Shown here in pieces: positions 11,087 through 19,396 of a DNA stretch of 46,458 nt (positions are counted from its first letter, which is position 1; the number at the start of each line of letters is the position of its first letter). Location: contig QIGV01000072.1 of the NCBI GenBank assembly GCA_003230085.1, positions 1 through 46,458 on the forward strand, written 5' to 3'. The translations under genes and the position numbers were made by a program. The notes under the pieces were generated by a model. That model was not told the origin of the DNA and searched no databases. It saw only the letters and a list, made by a program, of their open reading frames with translations. Source of the stretch: Gammaproteobacteria bacterium (GTDB lineage Bacteria; Pseudomonadota; Gammaproteobacteria; SZUA-140).

Positions 11087-12412
11087 CTATTTCGAGACGA
11101 GTCGACATCCGCGCTGTTTCTTTAAGTAGCCCAGCACACCCTGCCTTACGACCACGTCGACTACCCATCCTCCATTCTCGCTCATTGACTCGCTTTCTAC
11201 CACCTTCCATTTAAACAGTTTATCACGCAAACGTGCGGCCTGAGGGTGAAGATATAACCGCTGTTGTACCGTCCCTGATTCTTCCAGCCCCGTCTTAACA
11301 TCAGAGTCTGTAAGTGAATAACCCGCAGTCAAATACTCTGATAGTGCCTGGCGCAGCAAATCGATCCCCGCGCCAGTTTGCGCCGAAATCCACACCCTGG
11401 TGGGCAAGCCATTTGCCCCTCGGTCGATATGGGGTTCCACATCTTCCAGCAAATCAATCTTGTTGTAGATCTCGATTTTGGGAACATCGTCCGCCTTAAT
11501 CTCTTTCAAAACCTGCTCAACCTGGTTAATCCTCTCATGCCGCTCCTCATCGTGAGCATCTATGACGTGGAGCAGCAATGCAGCCTCCGCAGTCTCCTCC
11601 AGCGTCGACCGGAATGCGGCCACTAACTGATGGGGCAGTCCACGGATAAAACCGACGGTATCCACCATCACCAGTTGATCCAGAGGTGGTAACTCCAGAC
11701 GACGCAAGGTCGGATCCAGCGTGGCGAACAACTGATCCGATGCATATGTCTTCTCACCCGTCAAAGCATTAAACAATGTCGATTTACCGGTATTGGTATA
11801 CCCGACCAGGGATATAGTCAGCACATTAGACTTGTTTCGAGATTGACGCTGAAGTGAGCGTTGTTTTTGCACCTTGTCCAGGCGCTTTTTAAGATGCCGA
11901 ATTCTTCCCGTAATTAAGCGCCGATCAGTTTCCAGCTGAGTTTCACCTGGCCCGCGCAGGCCGATCCCCCCTTTCTGTCGCTCCAGGTGGGTCCAGCCTC
12001 TTACCAGGCGCGTTGACAGGTGCCTTAGTTGCGCCAGTTCCACCTGCAGTTTACCTTCAAAGGTACTTGCTCTTTGAGCGAATATATCCAGAATAAGGCC
12101 AGTTCGATCGACAACACGACAGCCAAGAAATTTTTCAAGATTACGTTCCTGGATAGGTGACAGGGCATGATTGACTAGAACCAGTTCGGCACCTTCCTGC
12201 TGAACAATGGCGCTTACCTCTTCCGCTTTGCCCGACCCCATAAAATAACGTGGATTGGGAACTTTCCGCGACCCCCGTACTACGGCAACTACTTCAATAT
12301 CCGCCGAGGTTGCCAGTTCGTTAAATTCATCCAGGCACTCTTTTTTCCCCCGCGATGTAAAATCAATATGTACCAGTACCGCGCGCGTCCCGCTTTGAGG
12401 TCTATCAAACAA
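11087..12412 (-). CDS. hflX: HflX, ribosome-associated GTPase
   Basis: A 441-aa OBG-HflX GTPase that splits or rescues stalled ribosomes under stress. The N-terminal HflX domain contains LVNHALSPIQERNLE and GGIGLRGPGETQLETDRR. The G domain starts near residue 200 with G1 GYTNTGKST (most homologs have GYTNAGKST), G3 DTVGF and G4 NKID. The start is a TTG codon giving MFDRP, the conserved N-terminus. An AGGAGG Shine-Dalgarno sequence lies 11 nt upstream and supports the non-ATG start. The gene lies 35 bp after hfq. Confidence 0.96.
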   Translation of the reverse strand: MFDRPQSGTRAVLVHIDFTSRGKKECLDEFNELATSADIEVVAVVRGSRKVPNPRYFMGSGKAEEVSAIVQQEGAELVLVNHALSPIQERNLEKFLGCRVVDRTGLILDIFAQRASTFEGKLQVELAQLRHLSTRLVRGWTHLERQKGGIGLRGPGETQLETDRRLITGRIRHLKKRLDKVQKQRSLQRQSRNKSNVLTISLVGYTNTGKSTLFNALTGEKTYASDQLFATLDPTLRRLELPPLDQLVMVDTVGFIRGLPHQLVAAFRSTLEETAEAALLLHVIDAHDEERHERINQVEQVLKEIKADDVPKIEIYNKIDLLEDVEPHIDRGANGLPTRVWISAQTGAGIDLLRQALSEYLTAGYSLTDSDVKTGLEESGTVQQRLYLHPQAARLRDKLFKWKVVESESMSENGGWVVDVVVRQGVLGYLKKQRGCRLVSK

Positions 12413-12447
12413 GCTCGCAATATCCTCCTGAAACCAGAGGGGGTACG

Positions 12448-12699
12448 TCAGTGGTCATTATTGCTGGGTTCGTGGTCATCCATCAAGGGTGTTTTAACAT
12501 TGCGCGCGGGAACAATCGTTGAAATTGCATGCTTATACACCATCTGGCTAACTGAATTCTTTAATAAAACGACAAACTGATCAAATGACTCAACTTGCCC
12601 CTGAAGTTTAATGCCATTGACGAGATAAATTGAAACTGGAACATGCTCCTTGCGCAAAGCGTTCAAAAAAGGGTCTTGCAGTGTCTGCCCTTTGGCCAT
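12448..12699 (-). CDS. hfq: RNA chaperone Hfq
   Basis: An 83-aa Sm-like hexameric RNA chaperone that pairs small RNAs with mRNAs. The first 65 residues are almost identical to enteric Hfq ([28 protein letters not shown]), including the Sm2 motif YKHA at 55-58 with Lys56 and His57. The C-terminal tail is short (about 15 residues, acidic and Asn-rich) compared with the enteric tail. An AAGGAGA ribosome-binding site lies 7 nt upstream. The 130-bp gap to miaA is AT-rich and may carry a promoter. Confidence 0.98.
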   Translation of the reverse strand: MAKGQTLQDPFLNALRKEHVPVSIYLVNGIKLQGQVESFDQFVVLLKNSVSQMVYKHAISTIVPARNVKTPLMDDHEPSNNDH

Positions 12700-12830
12700 T
12701 ATTATTCTCCTTATAATTCGCCGACACTCCCTCCGGCATTATAATTATTGTTAATATATCAATCTCTTGCAACACATTTCGCAAATTTCTATCCCTGATT
12801 TGTGATTGTATCACTAACCACTGTTGCAGG

Positions 12831-13805
12831 TTAATTAATTGTGGCGTCTGCAAGCAATTTCAATGTTTTCACCAAATTATTTTTATTTTCGCTCGCCAAT
12901 ACATTGACTGCCTGCTCCGAACGCAACCATGTCATCTGACGCTTGGCCAGTTGCCGGGTCGCGATAACGCCCCGAGTCACTGCCTCATGATAGCTGTATT
13001 GTCCGTCTAGATAGGCCCAGAGCTGACGATATCCAACTGCCCGTATGGCGGGCAGCCCAGAGTTCAAGTCACCGCGCTGATGCAGCGCCTCCACCTCACA
13101 AAGAAACCCATGATCAAGCATTTCCTGAAATCTGTTCTCGATACGCTGATGCAGGATTTTTCGATCTGTTGTCATCAGTCCAATTTTAAGCACGCGGTAC
13201 GGTAATTTTACTTTATCTTTACTATCAATTAGTTCCGTCATTGTTTTGCCGCTTAACTCAAAGACTTCAAGCGCACGCTGAATACGCTGCGGATCGTTAG
13301 GGTGAATCTGACTGGCGGAACGCGGGTCAATCCGCCGCAATCGCTCATGCATCGCCGGCCAGCCCTTTTGCTCGGCTTCTTTTTCGAGCGCAGACCGTAC
13401 TGCTTTATCGGCTCCAGGCAAACTAGACAAGCCCTGCTCTAATGCACGGAAATACAACATCGTGCCACCCACCAACAGCGGGAGTCGCCCCATTCGGGTA
13501 ATTTCTGCCATTTCCACAAGGGCATCAGCACGAAACTGTGCAGCAGAATAGGATTCCGCCGGATCACGAATATCAATCAGCCGATGAGGGGCCTTAGCGA
13601 GAATATCCTGGTCTGGTTTTGCTGTACCAATATCCATTCCCCGATAAACCATCGCGGAATCGACACTGATAATCTCGCAGGGCAATTGTGCCGCCAGGCA
13701 CACTGCTAAGGCAGTTTTGCCACTGGCTGTCGGGCCCATTAAAAAAATAGCTGGGGGTAAGGACGGCTTCACCTCAAGCCTCGATCTGGAACAGAAGCAT
13801 TGCAT
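12831..13805 (-). CDS. miaA: tRNA dimethylallyltransferase
   Basis: Transfers a dimethylallyl group to N6 of A37 in tRNAs reading UNN codons. The protein of about 324 aa has the P-loop GPTASGKT (about residues 24-31), [18 protein letters not shown], and the central segment [15 protein letters not shown]. The ORF-track N-terminus ([11 protein letters not shown]) is not family-like. A GTG codon 11 residues later ([20 protein letters not shown]) is a credible start. It is the first gene of the miaA-hfq-hflX series and is divergent from the c-di-GMP protein gene. Confidence 0.95.
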   Translation of the reverse strand: MQCFCSRSRLEVKPSLPPAIFLMGPTASGKTALAVCLAAQLPCEIISVDSAMVYRGMDIGTAKPDQDILAKAPHRLIDIRDPAESYSAAQFRADALVEMAEITRMGRLPLLVGGTMLYFRALEQGLSSLPGADKAVRSALEKEAEQKGWPAMHERLRRIDPRSASQIHPNDPQRIQRALEVFELSGKTMTELIDSKDKVKLPYRVLKIGLMTTDRKILHQRIENRFQEMLDHGFLCEVEALHQRGDLNSGLPAIRAVGYRQLWAYLDGQYSYHEAVTRGVIATRQLAKRQMTWLRSEQAVNVLASENKNNLVKTLKLLADATIN

Positions 13806-13949
13806 TGATTTCCATAAAGAATATCTTCACTACTGACAGGAACGCCGTCAACAGGCCATAAAACCCAGGAATGATGTTGGTTTTTCTAAATAATTGATCA
13901 TTTTAGCCGAAAAGTTAAATAGTTCTTCGATTCCGAATGTTAGGTAATA

Positions 13950-16900
13950 ATGGCCCACAGATCCATGACACAGGTTCATCAGGCAGACAGTAACGCAGAA
14001 AAGCGCGCCTATAAACGTAACCCCATCTATTTACGTGCCGTGTGCGTCGTAGGCGGGGATGTTGCTTATAATTGCGTCATTCGCGATTTTTGCAGCGGCG
14101 GATTGTATCTCGAATATGATCCAATTCCCCACTCTAGCTACCCGGCTCCCGGTACGCTCGTCACCATTAGCTGTACTGTACCCACATCGGCGCAGCGCAT
14201 CGACCTGTCAATGCAGGCACGCATTGCCCGCTCGACAGACAGTTTCAGCGGTATTTCCTTTCTCAAGCCCGACCCGAACGTGGTCATCATTCTGCAGGAT
14301 TATGCCAGCTCCCTGCAGACCAGAAAGCATCATCAGCAGAGCGCTACCCACCCTTCCCCTGATACGGACGACACCCACGAGGACTTGATCAGGGTCTGTC
14401 AGGACATGGTCGTAGAGCAGAGTATGGAATTAGCTACTAAATTTCTCGACGACTGTACCCAGCACCTGAAAAACCGCATCGATGTTGAAAAGGATACCCC
14501 GGTGCTGAATGCCCTTTTCGCCGCGCAAGGAGTATTTGATCTATCGGGATCCGCTTTCGCTAACAACTTATGTGACGCCATTCAAGAGAATTTAAATAAT
14601 TTCTCAATCACAACACACCAGACCAACCCCCAACAACCGGATCAGCAACCCGTTACTGAACTCAAGCTGGTAGAAGATGATGCTTTCGATCAATGGCTCA
14701 CGATGGTAGAGCTAAGTAACCCGGCTGAAATACACAACAAGCACCAACTTGCCTTGCTTGAACAGCGTCTAGCGATAATATACGAAATACCGGTACAGAA
14801 TGAGAACAATCCATTCAGCCCCACCTTGCTGGCAAAGTCATATCTCATCGCTATCGAGCAGACAGACATTGACAGCCTGGCGCTCCATGACTGTCATATC
14901 GTATTTAAAAAGATTCTTACCGATTTCCTGGCATCACTCTACGAGAATCTCAATCAATTGCTGATCAAGCATCACATCCTGCCTGACCTTGAGAATACAA
15001 TCAGCAAACCCCGGCAAGCTGCGCCTACCGAAAAAGAAGCGCCTCAGACTGAAGAGGTCCTGCCCTCTCAGACGGTGCAAAACCAGGTCGCACATAGACA
15101 GAGCGGCCAGCAAACATTCTATGATTTGGCCAGCAACCTGAGATCACTGCAGGACGGTATTAGCTCCCAGCAGAGCATGCCGTCTACAGCGACTCATGGT
15201 AACGCTAAGCCACCTGAAAACGCCCATGGTCCTGTTTCCTATTTCAATACGGATGAGGTGCTGCAGGCGCTCTCCAGGCTGCCACAACACAATCAGGCCC
15301 AGAACACACAAAACACTGACGCACGAGACTACTGTAGCCAGGTAAATGACCTACTTGCAGCGCAGGATGACAGCAATGGGGAACGCTACATCAGTCGGCG
15401 TGAGCAGAACATCATGGGTATCGCAGGGAACCTGTTCAACTCCCTGCTACAGGACATGCTGATTGCAGCCAATGTCCGGGGCTGGCTGCAGCAACTCGAG
15501 ATCCCCTTGCTCAAACTGGCGATCGTGGATGAATCCCTGTTTCACGACAAAGACCACGCGGCACGTCAAGTCGTCAACAAGCTGTCACAACTTGAACTCT
15601 ACAAGAGTACCGGCAGTGATCTCGGGGAAAGTGCCATCTGCCGCAAGATCAATTCACTGCTGGACAAGATCACGGAAGAAACGGCGCTGGATATCGATGT
15701 GTATAAGCATATATCACAGGAACTGGGACTACTCATCAAGATCCAGGATGAGGCCTACGATGCAAACCTGGGTGACCTGGTAAAGACCTGTGATGCAGAG
15801 CAGCAAATTCTCATCACTCAGGATAGTGATGAGAACAGTGAAACAGCAGATAACCACACGCTCAACACCAGTCATAGTGAACATTTACAACACTGGGTCG
15901 AAAAAGTTAATCGCTTAAAAATCGGTGACTGGCTGTTGTTCAGCGAAGACCCGGAAAACCTCCATCGCCTGCGCCTGGCATGGATTTCAAAGAAACGTGA
16001 TCGCTATGTATTCGTCAACTTGCGTGGCCTGCGGGAATGCACCCTGACCCAGCTTGAACTGGCGGGACAGTTAGCCGAGCAAACCGTTATCCCCCTTGAT
16101 AATGCCGACGATCCTGCACTTGATCGTGCTCAATATACGATGCTCCAGAACCTCCACAAACAGCTCCTTCATGAAAGTAGCCATGACCAGTTGACCGGAC
16201 TATTAAACCGCAGCAATTTTGAAAACTGCCTGAGGGTCATTCTGAATGATGATAAAAGTCAGATGGCTAATAATACCTTGTGTTACCTGAAGATCGGGCA
16301 ATTCGATGTGATCAATGCCACTTGCGGATATGAAGGAGGAGACAAGCTCCTCTCAGAAATCGCCGAAAACATGAAAAATGGCATCAATAAAGATACCGAG
16401 CTAGCGCGACTTGGTGGCAATAAATTCGGGATTCTCTTAAAAAACTGTCCCCTCGAGGAAGCCCGGCAAATAATTCTGGAATTCAGTAATGAGTTGCAGA
16501 GCACCCATTTCTGCTACGACGAAAGGGAATTCACAATCACATTCAGCATGGGTTTGGTCTCCGTCAGGGATCACAAAAATATTACGACGCTGCTACAGGC
16601 CGGCGAAGCAAGCTGTAAGGTAGCTGAAGAAAAAGGTAATAACTGTATCCATGTATATCGGGAAGATGACCAGGAGTTGTCACGCCAGCAGAACTCTATT
16701 TACTGGCTTGAGCGGGTTAATGACGCGCTCGAAAACGATACACTGGCAGTGCGCTGTCAGCCCATCGTGCCCATTACAGCGGATGGCTTTGGCGCCACAC
16801 ATCACTCTGAAGTACTGCTGTGCATGACTGACGAAAATGGTGATCCAGTCTCGCCGGAGGAATTTATCCTGGCCGCTGAACACTATAATAAAATGCCGGA

Positions 16901-17447
16901 AGTCGACAAATGGGTTATTAATCATATTTTCCAGTGGCTGAGTGATAATCAGGATAGCCTGCCCAGCATGGGCTCATTTGCCATCAACCTTTCGGGAAGA
17001 TCCTTGAATGATAGTGGATTTAGAGATTTTATAATTGAAGCTTGCAGCAATAGCGATATTTCAATGGAACATATCTGTTTCGAAGTCACTGAAACCGCAG
17101 GCATCACTAACCTGTCAAGTGCAGCAGACTTTATTCTAAAACTCAAAGAGACCGGCTGTAGTTTCTCCCTGGATGATTTTGGCAGCGGGATGTCATCCTA
17201 CGGTTATTTGAAAAACCTGCCAGTTGACTATTTGAAAATTGACGGCTCATTCGTCAAAGAAATGGACAAGAACCCCAATGACTTTGCAGTAGTCAAATCC
17301 ATTTGTGAAATTGGACATTTTATGGGCAAAAAGATTATTGCCGAATACGTCGAATCAGAAGCCATCCTGGAACAACTGCGCACTATTGGAGTAGATTATG
17401 CGCAGGGATACGCCGTGGGCAAACCCAGCCTGCTAAAGAAGCTCTGA
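13950..17447 (+). CDS. PilZ-DUF1631-GGDEF-EAL protein with degenerate motifs (c-di-GMP receptor/effector)
   Basis: 1165 aa. An N-terminal PilZ domain (about residues 15-115) carries RxxxR (R19-R23) and D46-F-C48-S-G-G, where Cys replaces the usual Ser of DxSxxG. A long Gln/Asp-rich region (about 140-740) resembles DUF1631. The GGDEF domain (about 740-900) has GGNKF instead of GGDEF, so cyclase activity is unlikely. The EAL domain (about 930-1160) has EVL instead of EAL and Cys at the usual Arg two positions on (SEVLLC). It keeps NLS, EVTE, DDFGSG, KIDG and the final Glu residues. The EVL pattern recalls FimX, a c-di-GMP-binding regulator of type IV pili. It is probably a receptor or scaffold rather than an enzyme. 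It converges with zapE, overlapping by 15 bp. An AGGT sequence precedes the ATG. Confidence 0.88.
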   Translation: MAHRSMTQVHQADSNAEKRAYKRNPIYLRAVCVVGGDVAYNCVIRDFCSGGLYLEYDPIPHSSYPAPGTLVTISCTVPTSAQRIDLSMQARIARSTDSFSGISFLKPDPNVVIILQDYASSLQTRKHHQQSATHPSPDTDDTHEDLIRVCQDMVVEQSMELATKFLDDCTQHLKNRIDVEKDTPVLNALFAAQGVFDLSGSAFANNLCDAIQENLNNFSITTHQTNPQQPDQQPVTELKLVEDDAFDQWLTMVELSNPAEIHNKHQLALLEQRLAIIYEIPVQNENNPFSPTLLAKSYLIAIEQTDIDSLALHDCHIVFKKILTDFLASLYENLNQLLIKHHILPDLENTISKPRQAAPTEKEAPQTEEVLPSQTVQNQVAHRQSGQQTFYDLASNLRSLQDGISSQQSMPSTATHGNAKPPENAHGPVSYFNTDEVLQALSRLPQHNQAQNTQNTDARDYCSQVNDLLAAQDDSNGERYISRREQNIMGIAGNLFNSLLQDMLIAANVRGWLQQLEIPLLKLAIVDESLFHDKDHAARQVVNKLSQLELYKSTGSDLGESAICRKINSLLDKITEETALDIDVYKHISQELGLLIKIQDEAYDANLGDLVKTCDAEQQILITQDSDENSETADNHTLNTSHSEHLQHWVEKVNRLKIGDWLLFSEDPENLHRLRLAWISKKRDRYVFVNLRGLRECTLTQLELAGQLAEQTVIPLDNADDPALDRAQYTMLQNLHKQLLHESSHDQLTGLLNRSNFENCLRVILNDDKSQMANNTLCYLKIGQFDVINATCGYEGGDKLLSEIAENMKNGINKDTELARLGGNKFGILLKNCPLEEARQIILEFSNELQSTHFCYDEREFTITFSMGLVSVRDHKNITTLLQAGEASCKVAEEKGNNCIHVYREDDQELSRQQNSIYWLERVNDALENDTLAVRCQPIVPITADGFGATHHSEVLLCMTDENGDPVSPEEFILAAEHYNKMPEVDKWVINHIFQWLSDNQDSLPSMGSFAINLSGRSLNDSGFRDFIIEACSNSDISMEHICFEVTETAGITNLSSAADFILKLKETGCSFSLDDFGSGMSSYGYLKNLPVDYLKIDGSFVKEMDKNPNDFAVVKSICEIGHFMGKKIIAEYVESEAILEQLRTIGVDYAQGYAVGKPSLLKKL

Positions 17448-18540
17448 TTTAGCCCCGCCGCTTCCTGCCATATCATACAAACGGCTGGCTGCCCGCTTAA
17501 AGCTGAACCTCATACGCCTCCCACGATAGAGTTTATCCGGCAATACAGCAATCGTGGTTATCAAGCAGATATTATTATCGTATAACGCATCGATGAGATG
17601 AATAAAACGTTGCGCGGCAGCATCCGCCGCTTCCTTCATTACAGGGATATGCGTGATGAGCAGTGTGTCAAAATTTTCAGCTATTTCCAAATAGTCACCA
17701 GACGAACGATGTGTGGCACACAACTCATGAAACCCGGCCCATAACACCCGGTCATTTCTCGCCATAATCTGGATATCTCTGTTATTGATAGACAGGTTTT
17801 CCGCCTGGCCAGGAGAACCCAGACCAGTCAGCGTCATATATCTTTGCAGTATATAAGCATGGGCATCTGTATCTGCCATGACGGGATAGACATGCCTGCC
17901 CTCTGCCACGTTCTCAACTCCATGCCTGCGGTAATCGATTCCACTATTGAGTGATACCGTGGTGGTGTATTGCTTTATCAACTCGATGGCTGGAAGAAAT
18001 CGCTGGAAGAAATCGTTCTCTTTGCAAACCATTCTTATAAAGTACGTCCGGCACTACATTGGACGTCATCACCAGCGCCACACCATTTGAGAACAACCCC
18101 TCCAGCAATCCACTGAGCAACATGGCATCGCCAATATCGTTGACGTGAAATTCATCAAGGCATAGTAGCTTTATATCGCTGGCCAATCGCCCGGAAATGA
18201 TCTCAAGAGGATTGGGGACAGAGGATAACTTTCCGATTTCTTTATGGATATACTGCATGAAAGCACTGAAATGAAAACGCTGTTTATCACAGATGGGAAC
18301 GCTATCATAGAAGCGATCCATCAGATACGTTTTTCCACTACCTACGCCACCCCATAAATATAATCCAGCATATGGCCGTGGAGCACGCCCTCTCAAGCGA
18401 TCAAAAAAACCTGCCGCTGAACGTGGTTGCATAAGGTCATCGTATAAAACCTGCAGCTGAGAAACAGCCTTTTCCTGATCAGGATCGGCAAAAAAGTGAT
18501 TACGCGATAGATCGATTTGATATAGATGTTTAGGCGTCAC
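17433..18540 (-). pseudogene. zapE: zapE (AFG1-like ATPase), frameshifted by a 13-bp tandem duplication
   Basis: Two overlapping minus-strand ORFs (17944-18540 and 17433-18032) are the two halves of one AFG1/ZapE P-loop ATPase that acts at the division ring. The first holds Walker A GGVGSGKT and Walker B LLCLDEFHVND. The second starts mid-protein. Both frames read RFLPAI at the junction. Removing one of two adjacent copies of CGATTTCTTCCAG restores QRERFLPAIELIKQY and one protein of about 364 aa, normal for ZapE. The rest of each half is well conserved, so the lesion is recent or a sequencing artefact. As written, the product would end after 17 foreign residues, losing the C-terminal half. 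Confidence 0.92.
17990..18015 (-). repeat. 13-bp perfect tandem duplication inside zapE
   Basis: CTGGAAGAAATCG occurs twice head to tail on the plus strand (17990-18002 and 18003-18015). Thirteen extra bases shift the zapE frame by +1. Confidence 0.97.
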
Positions 18541-18556
18541 AGGGGTATGGCTACAT

Positions 18557-18570
18557 ATAGTACGTACTAT
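18557..18570. repeat. 14-bp perfect palindrome upstream of zapE
   Basis: ATAGTACGTACTAT is fully self-complementary and lies 16 bp before the zapE start, next to a TATAAT-like hexamer on the minus strand. It could be an operator or chance in an AT-rich spacer. The rest of the 18541-18680 gap shows no gene. Confidence 0.4.
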
Positions 18571-18680
18571 TATATATCGGCATCACCACCGCAATGGATT
18601 AATGCCAGGGGCGTAAACCGGCGCCTAACAAAGAGATTTCTTGTCTGTGTATATGGTGAGAAAACCCCGACACAAGACGA

Positions 18681-19355
18681 TTATCGCTCTTCATCACCGG
18701 GTACTTCTACCGTTAAAAACGCTTTCCATTGATTCAGCGGCGGGAAAAAAGCCGGTGTCTTCCGAACATAATCATTGTATGACTCATCAAACTCCACCTC
18801 GGCACGTCGCTCTTCGAGCCTGGCCAGGCGCACATAAGCATAGAGCAAAATGGGAGCCATCAAAATGGTAAGTAACGTGGGCCATTGCACCAGAAACCCG
18901 ACAATGAAAAAGAAGAGCCCCGTATATTGCGGGTGACGGACGTAAGCGTATATGCCATCGGTGACCAGACCACCACGAGCGGCATGAATCTGCGCCCATC
19001 CCTTTGATAATAGTGTGTAACCCATAATCAGAAATACCAGACTCAACCCCATTACAATAGCCCAAGCCAGAGTTGAGCCACCGAATACCACCACCCACAA
19101 ATGACCAAACTTATGGCTGAAGGGCTGCAATACCGGATAAGCATCGCCTAGCCAACCAGTGAGCAGATAGATAGTCAAAGGAAAACCATACATCTCGGCA
19201 AAGAGGGCCACCAAAAAGGCGGTCACCACCCCCATGCTACGCCACTCGTCACTGCCCCGCGGCTTGAGAAAACCTAGAATAAAAAAGAGGAAAAGACCGA
19301 CATTAAAGGCTGCTACGACCCACAAACCGTAAAAATACCCGGTATTACCATCCAT
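18681..19355 (-). CDS. Isoprenylcysteine carboxyl methyltransferase (ICMT/PEMT)-family membrane protein
   Basis: A 224-aa polytopic membrane protein with about six hydrophobic segments. The C-terminal half carries GIYAYVRHPQYTGLFFF and LEERRAEVEFDESYNDYVRKTP, the S-adenosylmethionine-binding signature of the ICMT/phospholipid methyltransferase superfamily. The substrate in bacteria is unknown. It follows the copper ATPase by 41 bp and is the third gene of the merR-ATPase operon. Its placement suggests a role in envelope adaptation during metal stress, which is inference. Confidence 0.8.
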   Translation of the reverse strand: MDGNTGYFYGLWVVAAFNVGLFLFFILGFLKPRGSDEWRSMGVVTAFLVALFAEMYGFPLTIYLLTGWLGDAYPVLQPFSHKFGHLWVVVFGGSTLAWAIVMGLSLVFLIMGYTLLSKGWAQIHAARGGLVTDGIYAYVRHPQYTGLFFFIVGFLVQWPTLLTILMAPILLYAYVRLARLEERRAEVEFDESYNDYVRKTPAFFPPLNQWKAFLTVEVPGDEER

Positions 19356-19396
19356 CTATATTTATTTTCTCTAGTTCCGTAGAAACAACACCCATC

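Noticed and set aside
16407-16430. Active diguanylate cyclase in the giant protein
   Set aside because: The signature reads GGNKF, so the metal- and substrate-binding acidic residues of GGDEF are missing.
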